Shown here piece after piece: positions 7,432 to 15,454 of a stretch of DNA of 32,436 nt. Under the pieces are notes generated by a model. It ran no database searches and was not told the DNA's origin. It worked only from the letters and a program-made list of their open reading frames with translations. The translations under genes were made by a program, and so were the position numbers. The first letter of the stretch is position 1, and each line of letters opens with the position of its first letter. The stretch is from JADHLK01 sp038131695 (GTDB lineage Bacteria > Pseudomonadota > Alphaproteobacteria > Puniceispirillales > Puniceispirillaceae). Location of the stretch: the NCBI GenBank assembly GCA_038131695.1, contig JAYPQA010000025.1, forward strand, positions 1 through 32,436, in the 5' to 3' direction.

Positions 7432-10400
7432 CTACAACTCCAATTTCACCGCCTGGCTTTGCCGCACTGAGGCTTCAATGGCCCGGCCGGCCAAGGCTAT
7501 CAGCGGCGGCACGATAAACAGCGTTGCGATAGTGGACAGGGCCAGCCCGCCAAACACCACCGTGCCTATCCCGCGATAGAGTTCTGAGCCCGCGCCCGGA
7601 AACACCACCAAAGGTATCAGCCCAAATAGCGAGGTGAGGGTGGACATGAAAATCGGCCTGATTCGGTTGCGCGTCGCCTCAACGATAGCGTCATTGACAG
7701 CCATATTATCCTCGCGGATATGCAGGCAGGTTTGCTCCACCATCAAAATCGCATTATTGACCACCACACCGGTCAGAATCACAAAGCCCAGCATGGTGAG
7801 CATATCCAGCTGCTGGCGCAGGAACAGATTGATAATCAACAGCCCCAGAATACCGCCTGCGGCGGCTACCGGCACGGCCAGAATGATAATGCCGGGCAAA
7901 ATAAACGAACGCAGCAAAATCACCAGCAGCAGGAAGATAACGCCAATCGCCGTCAGCACATTGGCCTGCATCGCCTCCCAGGTGCGCGCCAGTTCCGAGG
8001 CAGCCCCGCGCACCTCAACAGAGACGCGGTTTTTCTCGGCAATTTCCTGGATTTGCGGCAGCAGCTGACTTTCGATAAGGGCCACCGCATCTTCCAGCGG
8101 GATGGTTTCCACCGGGCGCAGCTGAATGGACAGGGCCTGCTTGCCATCCAGGCGGCGAATCTGGCCAGGCGCACTGACAATCTCTATATTGGCCAGCTGA
8201 TCCAGCCGTAACAGATTGCCAGCTCTGGTGATCACCGGCATGGCGCTAAGCTCGGCCAGCGACATCTCGCCGGATTTGCGGCCGGTGACAATCAAATCTA
8301 CCAGCCGCCCGTCAATCGGCACTTCGGTAACCGTTATTCCGTCATTGAACACATCAACAGAAGAAGAGAAATCCCGTGCTGACAATCCGGCCCGCGCCAG
8401 CTGTTCGCTGGAGGGGGAGATACGGATTTGCGGTGCGCCGGATTCCAGAGACGGAATGACCCTTAGCTGGTTGCCATCTTCGGGCGGAAAAGCCTTGTCC
8501 AGCTCGGCGCTTAACGCGGCTGTGACCGGGCTGAGTTGATCGAGGCCCGGGCCGGTCAGATCAATCCGGATAGAGCGCGAGCCGCCCACTGAGCGGCCAA
8601 ACAGGCTGGCCTGAAAGACAAAGGCTCTGGCCCCGGGCTCGGCAAAGACAGGCCGCATCAGGAACGGGCGCAGCTCGGTCACCCGATCCGGGTCTGCAGC
8701 TGATGTGCCGGCAAAGGCTCCGCCCGGAAAGGCCACAAAGAAGAAGCGGTCAATTTTCGGCGGGCCGGGTTCATCGATAGTCTTTTCCCAGAGCGGGCGC
8801 GCCCCATCCTCCATCTTCTCGGCAATGCGAAGCGTCTCATCCATCGAATAGCCGGGCGGCACCAAAATCCGGCCAAACAGGAAATTGGCATTGCCATCAG
8901 GCAGGTAATCCAGCTTTGGCATAAACCGCCAGGCCGTGCCCACAGACGCCGCCATCAACACAATAACCAGCACCACCCCAACCGATTTGCGGGTTGTGGT
9001 AAAGCTGGAATAGGCAATCACGCCTCTGGCAAAATGGCCAGCCAGCCAGTCAAGACCGGGCAGGCGGCGCAGGCGGGTAAAGCGATCCGCCTCACCGGCC
9101 AGCAATCTGGAGGCCAGCGCCGGGATCACTGTCACAGAAACAAAAACCGAGATCAGAACCGCGACTGAAATCGCTATCCCGATATCGCGGAACAGCTGGC
9201 CGACCGGCAAATCGAGCATTACAATCGGCACAAAAACCAGCACCGTTGTCAGAGCGGAGCCAAGGATTGGGGCCCAGACCTGGCGCGCGCCATGCCAGGC
9301 GGCTTGCGGGGCCGCCAGCCCCTTTTGCCGCAAGCGGAAAATATTTTCCATCGATACGATAGACGCATCCACCACCATCCCGACGGCAAAGGCCAGACCG
9401 GCCAGCGAAATCACATTGATCGACAGGCCCAGCCCGGCTATCGCCACAAAGGTGCCAATGACCGAGACCGGTATCGCGATAAAGATAATCAGCGTTGGCA
9501 GAAAACTTCGCAAGAACAGCATCAAGATTGACAAGGCCAGAATACCGCCGACCCAGATATTCTGTTGCACAAGATCAATGGCCGAGCTGATATATTTGGT
9601 CTCATCATAAACAATTGCCAGATCCAGCCCGCGCGGCCCCAGCACATCCCGGTTCAGCCTGTCCACCTCGGTGCGGAAATTGGCCATTGTCTCAACGACA
9701 TTGGAATTCTGTTCACGCAACGCATTTATAATCACCGCATCACTGCCATTGAGGCGGCGGAAGGAGGAGCGCTGGCGCACGGTATATTCCACCTCTGCCA
9801 CATCCGAGAGCAGCACCGGGATCAGCTGGCCATTGGCAGCCACATCATTGCGCAGCACGGTTCGCATGGCGGTATCCGGGGTATAGGCGATGGCCTCTGT
9901 GCGCACCGCATAGGTGCGCTTGCCTTCTGAAATATCGCCGACAGACTGGAGCGAGGTTGCGCTACGCAGCGCATCCAGCACTTCGGCCACGGATATTTTA
10001 TATTGGCTGAGCCTTTGTTCATTGAGAATCACACGCATCTGGCGCGCCCCGCCCCCATTGAAGGTGATCTCAGCAACCCCTTCCACCCGGCTCAGCGGCG
10101 CGACAATTTCATTTTCCACAAAACTGCCCAGCCGTTCCAGATCAACCTCGGCCCCGTCCTTGGCGGCCAGAGCCATGCGGGCAATCGGGCTGTCATCTGA
10201 ATTGGAGGTGCGCACCTGCGGGGCCCGCGATTCATCCGGCAAGCCGCTGATCGCAGCCAGTCTGGAAAGCAGCAGGGTCAGCGCCTTGTCCATATCCTGT
10301 CCGACCCCGTAGGTCAGGGTGATACGCGCCGAACCGGTAGAGGAGTTGGAAGAGATTTCCTCTATGCCCGCCTGTGAGGCAATTTCCTTCTCCAGCCTTG

Positions 10401-10596
10401 TTACGATCTCGCGATCAACATCCTCTGGCGACGCGCCTGGCCAGGCCACGCGAATTTGCAGGATAGGCTTTTCAATATCCGGGCTCATCTGAATCGGGAT
10501 GGACCGCAGTGCCACAACCCCGAACATCACCGCCAGCAAGACCAGCGCAAAGACTGCGATGGGCCGCTCAATCGCTACCTTGATCAGACCGTTCAT
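7432..10596 (-). CDS. RND-family efflux transporter, inner-membrane pump
   Basis: Proton-driven inner-membrane exporter of 1054 residues, the normal RND length. The N terminus MNGLIKVAIERPIAVFALVL is the first membrane helix of the family and is followed by the periplasmic porter start PGASPEDVDREIVTRLEKEI. The second helix cluster includes VISLAGLAFAVGMVVDASIV, with the helix-4 Asp of the proton relay, and SMENIFRLR. The C-terminal half repeats the fold, with MLTMLGFVILTGVVVNNAIL and MSTLTSLFGLIPLV. The ATG at 10596 is used because it sits one base after the adaptor stop with a GGAAAGG site upstream; an extension to 10641 would overlap the adaptor. It is a hydrophobe/amphiphile-type pump rather than a metal pump by these motifs, but the substrate is unknown. 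No outer-membrane TolC gene is in the window. Confidence 0.95.
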   Translation of the reverse strand: MNGLIKVAIERPIAVFALVLLAVMFGVVALRSIPIQMSPDIEKPILQIRVAWPGASPEDVDREIVTRLEKEIASQAGIEEISSNSSTGSARITLTYGVGQDMDKALTLLLSRLAAISGLPDESRAPQVRTSNSDDSPIARMALAAKDGAEVDLERLGSFVENEIVAPLSRVEGVAEITFNGGGARQMRVILNEQRLSQYKISVAEVLDALRSATSLQSVGDISEGKRTYAVRTEAIAYTPDTAMRTVLRNDVAANGQLIPVLLSDVAEVEYTVRQRSSFRRLNGSDAVIINALREQNSNVVETMANFRTEVDRLNRDVLGPRGLDLAIVYDETKYISSAIDLVQQNIWVGGILALSILMLFLRSFLPTLIIFIAIPVSVIGTFVAIAGLGLSINVISLAGLAFAVGMVVDASIVSMENIFRLRQKGLAAPQAAWHGARQVWAPILGSALTTVLVFVPIVMLDLPVGQLFRDIGIAISVAVLISVFVSVTVIPALASRLLAGEADRFTRLRRLPGLDWLAGHFARGVIAYSSFTTTRKSVGVVLVIVLMAASVGTAWRFMPKLDYLPDGNANFLFGRILVPPGYSMDETLRIAEKMEDGARPLWEKTIDEPGPPKIDRFFFVAFPGGAFAGTSAADPDRVTELRPFLMRPVFAEPGARAFVFQASLFGRSVGGSRSIRIDLTGPGLDQLSPVTAALSAELDKAFPPEDGNQLRVIPSLESGAPQIRISPSSEQLARAGLSARDFSSSVDVFNDGITVTEVPIDGRLVDLIVTGRKSGEMSLAELSAMPVITRAGNLLRLDQLANIEIVSAPGQIRRLDGKQALSIQLRPVETIPLEDAVALIESQLLPQIQEIAEKNRVSVEVRGAASELARTWEAMQANVLTAIGVIFLLLVILLRSFILPGIIILAVPVAAAGGILGLLIINLFLRQQLDMLTMLGFVILTGVVVNNAILMVEQTCLHIREDNMAVNDAIVEATRNRIRPIFMSTLTSLFGLIPLVVFPGAGSELYRGIGTVVFGGLALSTIATLFIVPPLIALAGRAIEASVRQSQAVKLEL

Positions 10597-10597
10597 A

Positions 10598-12214
10598 TCA
10601 CTGAACCTTTCCGGTGAAGTCCATTTGCGGCTCGCGGCCATTTGGCAGGCCGGACATTTTCAGCTGCCCGGCCATTTTGTCACCGTCAATCTTGCCATCA
10701 AAATTCAGCGTCAGGATGCCAAAAGGCAGCACCAGCTCTCCGGCAAAGAGGAGGTTGTCACCTTTTTTGGTGACCTCAATCGGCTCTCCATTAAACAGGT
10801 TGGCCTTGCTGGAGAGAACCAGATCAGCTGAGGCATCGCCTCTGGGGGTTGTCCATTCCAGCTTCCAGCTGACCGCATCATCTGCCAGCTCAGTGGGCAG
10901 TTTTTTCGGGGCCTCTGCGGCAGCTGTCTGGGTCTCGCCAGGCGCAACCGCTTTCGGGCGGTCAAAGGTTTCAAGAGGCACCAGCCGCACAGCCGCCCCG
11001 TCATTCAACACCTCATTGCCGCGCGTTATCACCATCTCATTCTCAGCCACACCGGACAGGATAATCACATCCGATCCGGACACCCCGCCCAGCTTGACAA
11101 TCTGGCGGCGGGCCGTGCCCTTTTCGGCGATAAACACGATATGGCCGCCCGCGACCGGCATGATCGCATCCTGCGGAACCAAAATAACCGGCTCAGCAGT
11201 GCTGACCGGCACATTCAAGGAGATCGGCGCCCCATCTGCCCGCAAGGGCCAGGGCATCGCACCGGCAACTGAAAACCGGGCCGGACGCGTGCCGGTGCGC
11301 TGATTTTCCTCTGGCAGGACCAGACGCAGGGACAAGGGCGGGAGCGGGCCCGACTCAGCTATCGCTTCGAGCGGCCCGGCCTGGCGCAAAAAGCGCAGAT
11401 AGCTGGAGGGGATATCGGCTTCAATCTCATAATCATCGAGCGCGCGCAGCCGCACAATCACCTCACCCTCGCGCACGAAGCCGGACCGGATAGAGAGAAT
11501 ATCAATAATCTGGCCGGCCACCGGGGCGCGGATTTCCGCCTCACGCAAATCATCGCGCAGTCTGGCAGCCTGTAATTCCAGCCGCTTTTTTGACGCTTCA
11601 GCCTGGGCTATCTGGTTGGACAGGCGGGCAATGGATTGCTGGCGGGTCAGATTTTGCTGGCGGGTCGCAAGCAGCGAGGCAAGGGCATTGTCAACCGCTT
11701 CACTGGCCAGCGCGCGCCGGTCAGCCAGTGCCCTGGCCCGCTGATATTTGGCGTCAAGCAGGGCCAGCTGCTCATTCGCCAGCTCCAGCGATTCCATCTC
11801 AAAGGCCAGATTGTCAGACAATTCAGAGATGCGCAAATCAGCCTCACTAATCTGCAATTCCATCTGGCGCAGCTGCCAGTCCAGATCGCTGCTGTCCAGC
11901 CGGGCGATCACCGCCCCTTTTTCTAGCCTGTCGCCGCGCTCTATGTCTGCCAGCTCTATGCGCGCGCCAAACCCGGCTGTGACCGCAAAAGGCCGGCCCG
12001 CGACAACCCGGCCTGCCACCGGCGTGGTGGCTGAGAGCGTATCGGACTTTGCCGGTATAGCGGCAACGCCTGTGCCGCCGCCACGCTGGGCCAGAGCCTC
12101 TGCCGAGAGGCTGATTGCAAAAGAAATACAGAAAATAATGTGAGTGAGTGCTTGAAAAGACTGGCGGTCATCGGACCCCCCTTGCAAAAAGCGGCGTTGT
12201 TCGCAAAGCCACAT
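10598..12214 (-). CDS. RND efflux periplasmic adaptor subunit with extra C-terminal domain
   Basis: Membrane-fusion protein linking the RND pump to an outer-membrane channel. After a signal-peptide-like stretch (IIFCISFAISLSAEALAQ) come a lipoyl/barrel half (IERGDRLEKGAVIARLDSSD), a long coiled coil with many Leu/Ala heptads, the second lipoyl half (AEIRAPVAGQIIDILSIRSG), beta-barrel and membrane-proximal parts (ILVPQDAIMPVAGGHIVFIA). The final ~100 residues, from about LPTELADDAVSWKLEW, are not part of a normal adaptor: they form a beta-rich module with WTTPRGDASADLVL, GELVLPFGILTLNFDGKIDG and a last strand DFTGKVQ. The start is uncertain. ATG 12214 gives an unusually long N-region with poor ribosome site, while a strong site sits before an ATG in another frame at 12171 (separate entry). 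The stop is one base before the pump ATG. Confidence 0.85.
   Translation of the reverse strand: MWLCEQRRFLQGGSDDRQSFQALTHIIFCISFAISLSAEALAQRGGGTGVAAIPAKSDTLSATTPVAGRVVAGRPFAVTAGFGARIELADIERGDRLEKGAVIARLDSSDLDWQLRQMELQISEADLRISELSDNLAFEMESLELANEQLALLDAKYQRARALADRRALASEAVDNALASLLATRQQNLTRQQSIARLSNQIAQAEASKKRLELQAARLRDDLREAEIRAPVAGQIIDILSIRSGFVREGEVIVRLRALDDYEIEADIPSSYLRFLRQAGPLEAIAESGPLPPLSLRLVLPEENQRTGTRPARFSVAGAMPWPLRADGAPISLNVPVSTAEPVILVPQDAIMPVAGGHIVFIAEKGTARRQIVKLGGVSGSDVIILSGVAENEMVITRGNEVLNDGAAVRLVPLETFDRPKAVAPGETQTAAAEAPKKLPTELADDAVSWKLEWTTPRGDASADLVLSSKANLFNGEPIEVTKKGDNLLFAGELVLPFGILTLNFDGKIDGDKMAGQLKMSGLPNGREPQMDFTGKVQ
12169..12183 (-). promoter_or_regulatory. Strong ribosome binding site and ATG in the wrong frame for the adaptor
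   Basis: On the minus strand AAGGGGGG (12176-12183) lies four bases before ATG (12171-12169). That ATG opens MTASLFKHSLTLFSVF, one frame off the adaptor. Joining MTASLFK to the adaptor frame at ALTHIIFCISFAISLS would give a textbook signal peptide with a positive N-region. One missing base between about 12148 and 12158 would do it. This is the most natural start if the sequence has a one-base deletion here. Confidence 0.5.
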
Positions 12215-12490
12215 CAGACCGGATCCCGACAGGCCCGCCTGGGCCCCGAAGATTCTGAACAAGCCAATGGTTTTGCCTAAGACGCCTTCATTGTTAATCC
12301 CGGCCAGCTTTGAAAAAAAGGCTGGCCCCCAAACTCTATACGACAGGATGGCGTGATTGGAGCTATCTAATCCTCATCAGATTGGACAAAATTTTGTTAA
12401 AAATAAGGCAATAATTGCATGGCTGGAACCGGCAGCCCCGCCAAACCGGCCGCGCAGCCTTGCTGTCAGCCAGGATTGCAGCGAAGGGCA

Positions 12491-12525
12491 TAAAAAACGG
12501 GCCAGCCCATTGCTGGGCCAGCCCG
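12491..12525 (-). terminator. Terminator of the DUF1127 gene
   Basis: Read on the minus strand, CGGGCTGGCCCA (12525-12514) pairs with TGGGCTGGCCCG (12509-12498) over 12 positions, including two G-T wobbles, around a GCAA tetraloop, and is followed by six T. It lies ~40 bases after the stop of the DUF1127 gene. The remaining stretch 12215-12490, upstream of the adaptor, contains only a small inverted repeat GGCCAGC/GCTGGCC (12302-12308 and 12321-12327) and no gene that I can support. Confidence 0.88.
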
Positions 12526-12566
12526 CTTGTCACATCTGCCTGTCCTTAATCGGAGGGGGAGGGAGA

Positions 12567-12803
12567 TTAGGCAGCGTGATTTGTGTTGGCGGCTTGTGCG
12601 GCAATCTGGGCGCGCACAAAATGCGGAATATTGGCCCGCTCCACGCCGATATCGTTCAGCACATCTTCAGGCAGGGAGTTCAGGGCCCGGCAAGTGCCGC
12701 TATATTCAATCCAGCTGATTACACGGTTCAGGAAGTGGGCACCGTTATCATTGGCGGCTTTCAGAAATTTGGTCATCGTCTTGGTCTCTTTCATCGGTGT
12801 CAT
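12567..12803 (-). CDS. DUF1127 (YjiS-like) small protein
   Basis: Small protein of 78 residues, or 69 if the third in-frame ATG (12776) is used. The C-terminal half carries the DUF1127 core: CRALNSLPEDVLNDIGVERANI, that is, a helix with R-L-x-x-L-x-x-x-L-x-D-I-G-x-x-R-x-x-I spacing. In other alphaproteobacteria, small DUF1127 proteins have been linked to stress responses, phosphate and carbon metabolism and RNA-binding activity; nothing here tells which applies. The gene stands alone, with its own sigma70-like promoter (12889-12917), a leader of about 80-105 bases and a strong terminator. The start is ambiguous among 12803, 12794 and 12776; the last has a weak purine-rich AAAGAGA upstream. 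Confidence 0.85.
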   Translation of the reverse strand: MTPMKETKTMTKFLKAANDNGAHFLNRVISWIEYSGTCRALNSLPEDVLNDIGVERANIPHFVRAQIAAQAANTNHAA

Positions 12804-12888
12804 CAGGGCCAGGTTGCTAGGGAGAAATCATTAATGGGGGACTGGCCTGATCGGGCTGGCAAGGGAGAATGCCAAACCCGATAATCAA

Positions 12889-12917
12889 AAGATAGGCTGT
12901 CTTGCCCTATTTGTAAA
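12889..12917 (-). promoter_or_regulatory. Sigma70-like promoter for the DUF1127 gene
   Basis: On the minus strand TTTACA (12917-12912) and TATCTT (12894-12889) are separated by exactly 17 bases. This is the best promoter-like match upstream of the DUF1127 gene and predicts transcription from about 12882. It sits at the edge of the AT-rich island, which would supply an UP-element-like environment. Confidence 0.55.
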
Positions 12918-13100
12918 TAGAAAAGAAATAATAAATGAAAAAAAAATTATTTTGTAAAAAACTATTCATAAAATAACAAAAATTTGAAATAAACAAGTAA
13001 CATTTATATCAAAATATGAAAAAAAAATATCCAATTCTAAAATAAAATAACAGTATTTCCAAAATAGAAATATTAAACACAGAAGAAAACTGCCAATCAA
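12918..13100. other. AT-rich intergenic island
   Basis: About 180 bases are overwhelmingly A and T, with many A-tracts (runs of five to nine A), in a window that is otherwise GC-rich. The gap between the DUF1127 gene and the next plus-strand gene (12804-13232) contains no open frame of note, no tRNA and no repeat array. A-tract phasing would make it intrinsically bent and a good target for nucleoid proteins. I see no DnaA-box cluster. Confidence 0.8.
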
Positions 13101-13232
13101 ACCCGAATCAATCACCAAAATCTGCTGCCAGCTGCAGCTTGCTATGACAGGCCAGCAGGTTTACCATTGAACAAAAGGGAAACGGCTATCCCATGCCTGT
13201 CCCTGGTGATTCGTTAACCCAAGGGGCTATCT

Positions 13233-13472
13233 GTGGAATTCCAGCATCTGGATTCAGATTACACGGAAAAATCAGCCAGTTTTTTCAGCTGGCTCTGGGT
13301 TTTGCTGTTTGGCCCGCTCTACTGGGTTATCAGGGGTGTTTGGCGGCACGCGGTGGCGCATCTGATTCTCGTCGTGATTACTGCCGGGATTGCCCATTTC
13401 GTTTATCCGTTCTTCACCTATGCGATTCTGGAAAAACATTATTTGAAACAGGGATGGACAAAGCTGGATTAG
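13233..13472 (+). CDS. DUF2628-like small membrane protein
   Basis: Protein of 79 residues starting with GTG at 13233, seven bases after AAGGGG (13221-13226). One hydrophobic stretch contains the FSWLWVLLFGPLYWVIRG motif and a second is AHLILVVITAGIAHFVYPF; the tail has LEKHYLKQGW. The FxxGPLYxxxRGxW pattern and a basic/aromatic ending GW are typical of DUF2628 membrane proteins of unknown function. The N terminus is polar and probably cytoplasmic. It stands alone 72 bases before the polymerase IV gene on the same strand. Confidence 0.7.
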   Translation: MEFQHLDSDYTEKSASFFSWLWVLLFGPLYWVIRGVWRHAVAHLILVVITAGIAHFVYPFFTYAILEKHYLKQGWTKLD

Positions 13473-13544
13473 ATTATAACCCAGACCTGTCCGGGCAGCT
13501 TTGGCAGATGCCCGCCTTTTTTTCGCAGGAGTCAGCCTTTTGCC

Positions 13545-14966
13545 ATGATGCCATCCAGCCCGTTTGAAAATAAAACCGGTGACAGCAAGGCTGGTGAGAC
13601 CAAGACAGCTGCTTTGGCGCTTTTGTGCCGGGCCTGTGGTCTGGCCGGCTATCTGGGCAGGCCGCTGGCAGAGCAGGCTTGCCCTGATTGCGGGTCCGCC
13701 CGGCTGGTCCAGCATCCCGAATTGCTGGATTTGGCGCTGGCCCATATTGATTGTGATGCCTTTTATGCTTCTGTGGAAAAGGCAGATAATCCGGAATTGC
13801 GCGATCAGCCGGTAATTGTTGGCGGGGGCAAGCGCGGCGTGGTCGCGGCGGCCTGTTATATCGCCCGGCGGTTCGGTGTGCGCTCAGCCATGCCCAGCTG
13901 GCAGGCCTTGCAAAAATGCCCGGACGCGGTGGTAATTCGCCCGCGCATGGCCCGCTATCAGGAAATCAGCCGGAAAATCCGCGCCAAAATGCTGGCTCTG
14001 ACGCCGCTGGTAGAGCCGCTATCGATTGATGAGGCGTTTCTGGACCTGGCTGGCACGCAAAAACTGCATCGCCGCAGCCCGGCCGAAATGCTGGCCGCCC
14101 TGCAGGCGGAGATTCAGGCGGAGCTGGGGCTGACGGTTTCGGTCGGGCTCAGCTATAATAAATCGCTGGCCAAGATGGCCTCGGATCAGGACAAGCCAAA
14201 CGGCTTTTTTGTGCTCGGCAAGACAGAGGCAGCTGGCTGGCTGGCCAGCCGGCCGGTCTCTATCCTGTTTGGTCTGGGCAAAGCCAGCACCGCCCGGCTG
14301 GAGCAAGCTGGCTATCAGACTTGCCAGGATCTGGTGCAGGCAGAGCCCGCCCGCCTGCGCGCCTTGCTGGGCAGCCAGACAGAGCGGCTGACAGCGTTGG
14401 CGCAGGGCATTGATCCGCGGCCCGTGACCCCGGTATCGCAGGCCAAGAGCCTGTCTGCCGAAACCACTTTTGACACGGATATCAGCGATTATGCCTTGCT
14501 GGAGGCGGAGCTGGAGCTGTTATCGCAAAAAGTCTCGCGGCGGCTGAAAAAGGCCGGGCTGGAAGGGCGGCGCGTGCAGCTGAAGCTGAAAACAGACCGG
14601 CACCAAATCCTGACTCGTAGCCATACGCTGGCCCGGCCCAGCAACCGGCATTATATCCTGTTTGAGGCGGCGGCCAGCCTGTTGCGGGCAGAATGCCGGC
14701 CGGGCCGTTTCTGGCGCTTGCTGGGGGTCGGAATGGAGGGTTTTGAGGCAGGAGGCCAGCCGGTGACAGCCGATTTATTTGCTCCGCAAGAGCAGCAGGG
14801 CAGGCGGGCCGGGCTGGAAGAGGCGCTCGACAGGCTGCATGAAAAAATGGGCGGCGAGGCGGTCGCAACAGGCCGCCATTTCACCCGCCAGACGCGCCGC
14901 GGCAAGCCGGCCAACAAAACAAATGGCAAAACAGATGGCAAGACCGATGGTAAAATTGGGAATTAG
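13545..14966 (+). CDS. dinB: DNA polymerase IV with N-terminal zinc finger
   Basis: Y-family translesion polymerase of 473 residues. Before the catalytic core is a Cys4 zinc-finger-like segment: CRAC at 28-31 and CPDC at 46-49. The core shows the first metal site AHIDCDAFYASVEKA (Asp69), YIARRFGVRSAMP and the second site SIDEAFLDLAG (Asp162, Glu163), then VGLSYNKSLAKMASD and a little-finger domain around LSAETTFDTDI. The C terminus is basic, with three imperfect repeats NGKT/DGKT/DGKI (separate entry). E. coli DinB is about 350 residues, so the extra length is the finger and the tail. Two adjacent ATG codons (13545 and 13548) are possible, with AGGAG at 13527-13531. The zinc-finger form is known in alphaproteobacteria; the finger may help DNA or clamp contacts. 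Confidence 0.93.
   Translation: MMPSSPFENKTGDSKAGETKTAALALLCRACGLAGYLGRPLAEQACPDCGSARLVQHPELLDLALAHIDCDAFYASVEKADNPELRDQPVIVGGGKRGVVAAACYIARRFGVRSAMPSWQALQKCPDAVVIRPRMARYQEISRKIRAKMLALTPLVEPLSIDEAFLDLAGTQKLHRRSPAEMLAALQAEIQAELGLTVSVGLSYNKSLAKMASDQDKPNGFFVLGKTEAAGWLASRPVSILFGLGKASTARLEQAGYQTCQDLVQAEPARLRALLGSQTERLTALAQGIDPRPVTPVSQAKSLSAETTFDTDISDYALLEAELELLSQKVSRRLKKAGLEGRRVQLKLKTDRHQILTRSHTLARPSNRHYILFEAAASLLRAECRPGRFWRLLGVGMEGFEAGGQPVTADLFAPQEQQGRRAGLEEALDRLHEKMGGEAVATGRHFTRQTRRGKPANKTNGKTDGKTDGKIGN
14922..14957 (+). repeat. Three 12-base tandem repeats in the dinB 3' end
   Basis: Units AATGGCAAAACA, GATGGCAAGACC and GATGGTAAAATT encode NGKT, DGKT and DGKI at the C terminus of polymerase IV. 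The length is a multiple of three, so copy-number changes would keep the frame. Confidence 0.8.
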
Positions 14967-14972
14967 GACAGG

Positions 14973-15416
14973 ATGAAGACAGACGGGCTGATAGATTTGT
15001 TTGTCTATGGCACGCTGCGCCATGCAACAGTGCGGCGGGCCGTGCTGGGGGCTGATCTGGACCCCGCCTTTGTTCGGCCTGCCAGCTTGCCCGATTTTAC
15101 CGTCTGCAAGGTGGCCGGGGCCAGCTATCCGATGCTGGTAGCCGCTTCTGGCCAGCAGGCGCCGGGTTTGCTTTTGTCTGGGCTGGGGCAGCCCTGGATT
15201 GACAGGCTGGACAGGTTTGAAACAGAAGATTACAAACGCCGTGATTGTCAGGTCTTTCTGGATATGGATCAAAGCTGGTCGGTAGCCGCCCAAACCTATA
15301 GGCCAGCTGGCCATCTGCGCGCCGATGGGCCGTGGGATTTTGAGAGCTGGTGCCGGGACGGGCTGGCCCGGTTTCTGGCAGAGGATTTCGCCAAAGACGG
15401 GGTGCGCCGGGTCTGA
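14973..15416 (+). CDS. Gamma-glutamylcyclotransferase (AIG2/GGCT-like) family protein
   Basis: Small enzyme of 147 residues with the AIG2/GGCT fold. The N terminus LFVYGTLRH is the family's substrate-binding turn, GASYPMLV is the second conserved region, and RLDRFETEDYKRR contains the likely catalytic acid (Glu83). Family members release 5-oxoproline from gamma-glutamyl compounds or act on gamma-glutamyl amines; the substrate here is open. ATG 14973 is six bases after the dinB stop, with AGGA as ribosome site, so the two genes are probably co-transcribed. Confidence 0.85.
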   Translation: MKTDGLIDLFVYGTLRHATVRRAVLGADLDPAFVRPASLPDFTVCKVAGASYPMLVAASGQQAPGLLLSGLGQPWIDRLDRFETEDYKRRDCQVFLDMDQSWSVAAQTYRPAGHLRADGPWDFESWCRDGLARFLAEDFAKDGVRRV

Positions 15417-15454
15417 CCGGACTGGCAAAGCCGCGATAAGGATAAAGGGACAGG

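Noticed and set aside
11956..12171. Separate small gene opening at ATG 12171
   Set aside because: Beyond the first ~20 codons the frame is a shadow of the adaptor gene; its good ribosome site is better explained by a frameshift in the adaptor start.
12302..12327. Inverted repeat GGCCAGC/GCTGGCC as a terminator
   Set aside because: The A/T run lies in the loop rather than after the stem, so it does not fit intrinsic termination on either strand.
12918..13100. Replication origin in the AT-rich island
   Set aside because: No cluster of DnaA boxes (TTATCCACA-like) and no dnaA, parAB or gidA genes nearby.
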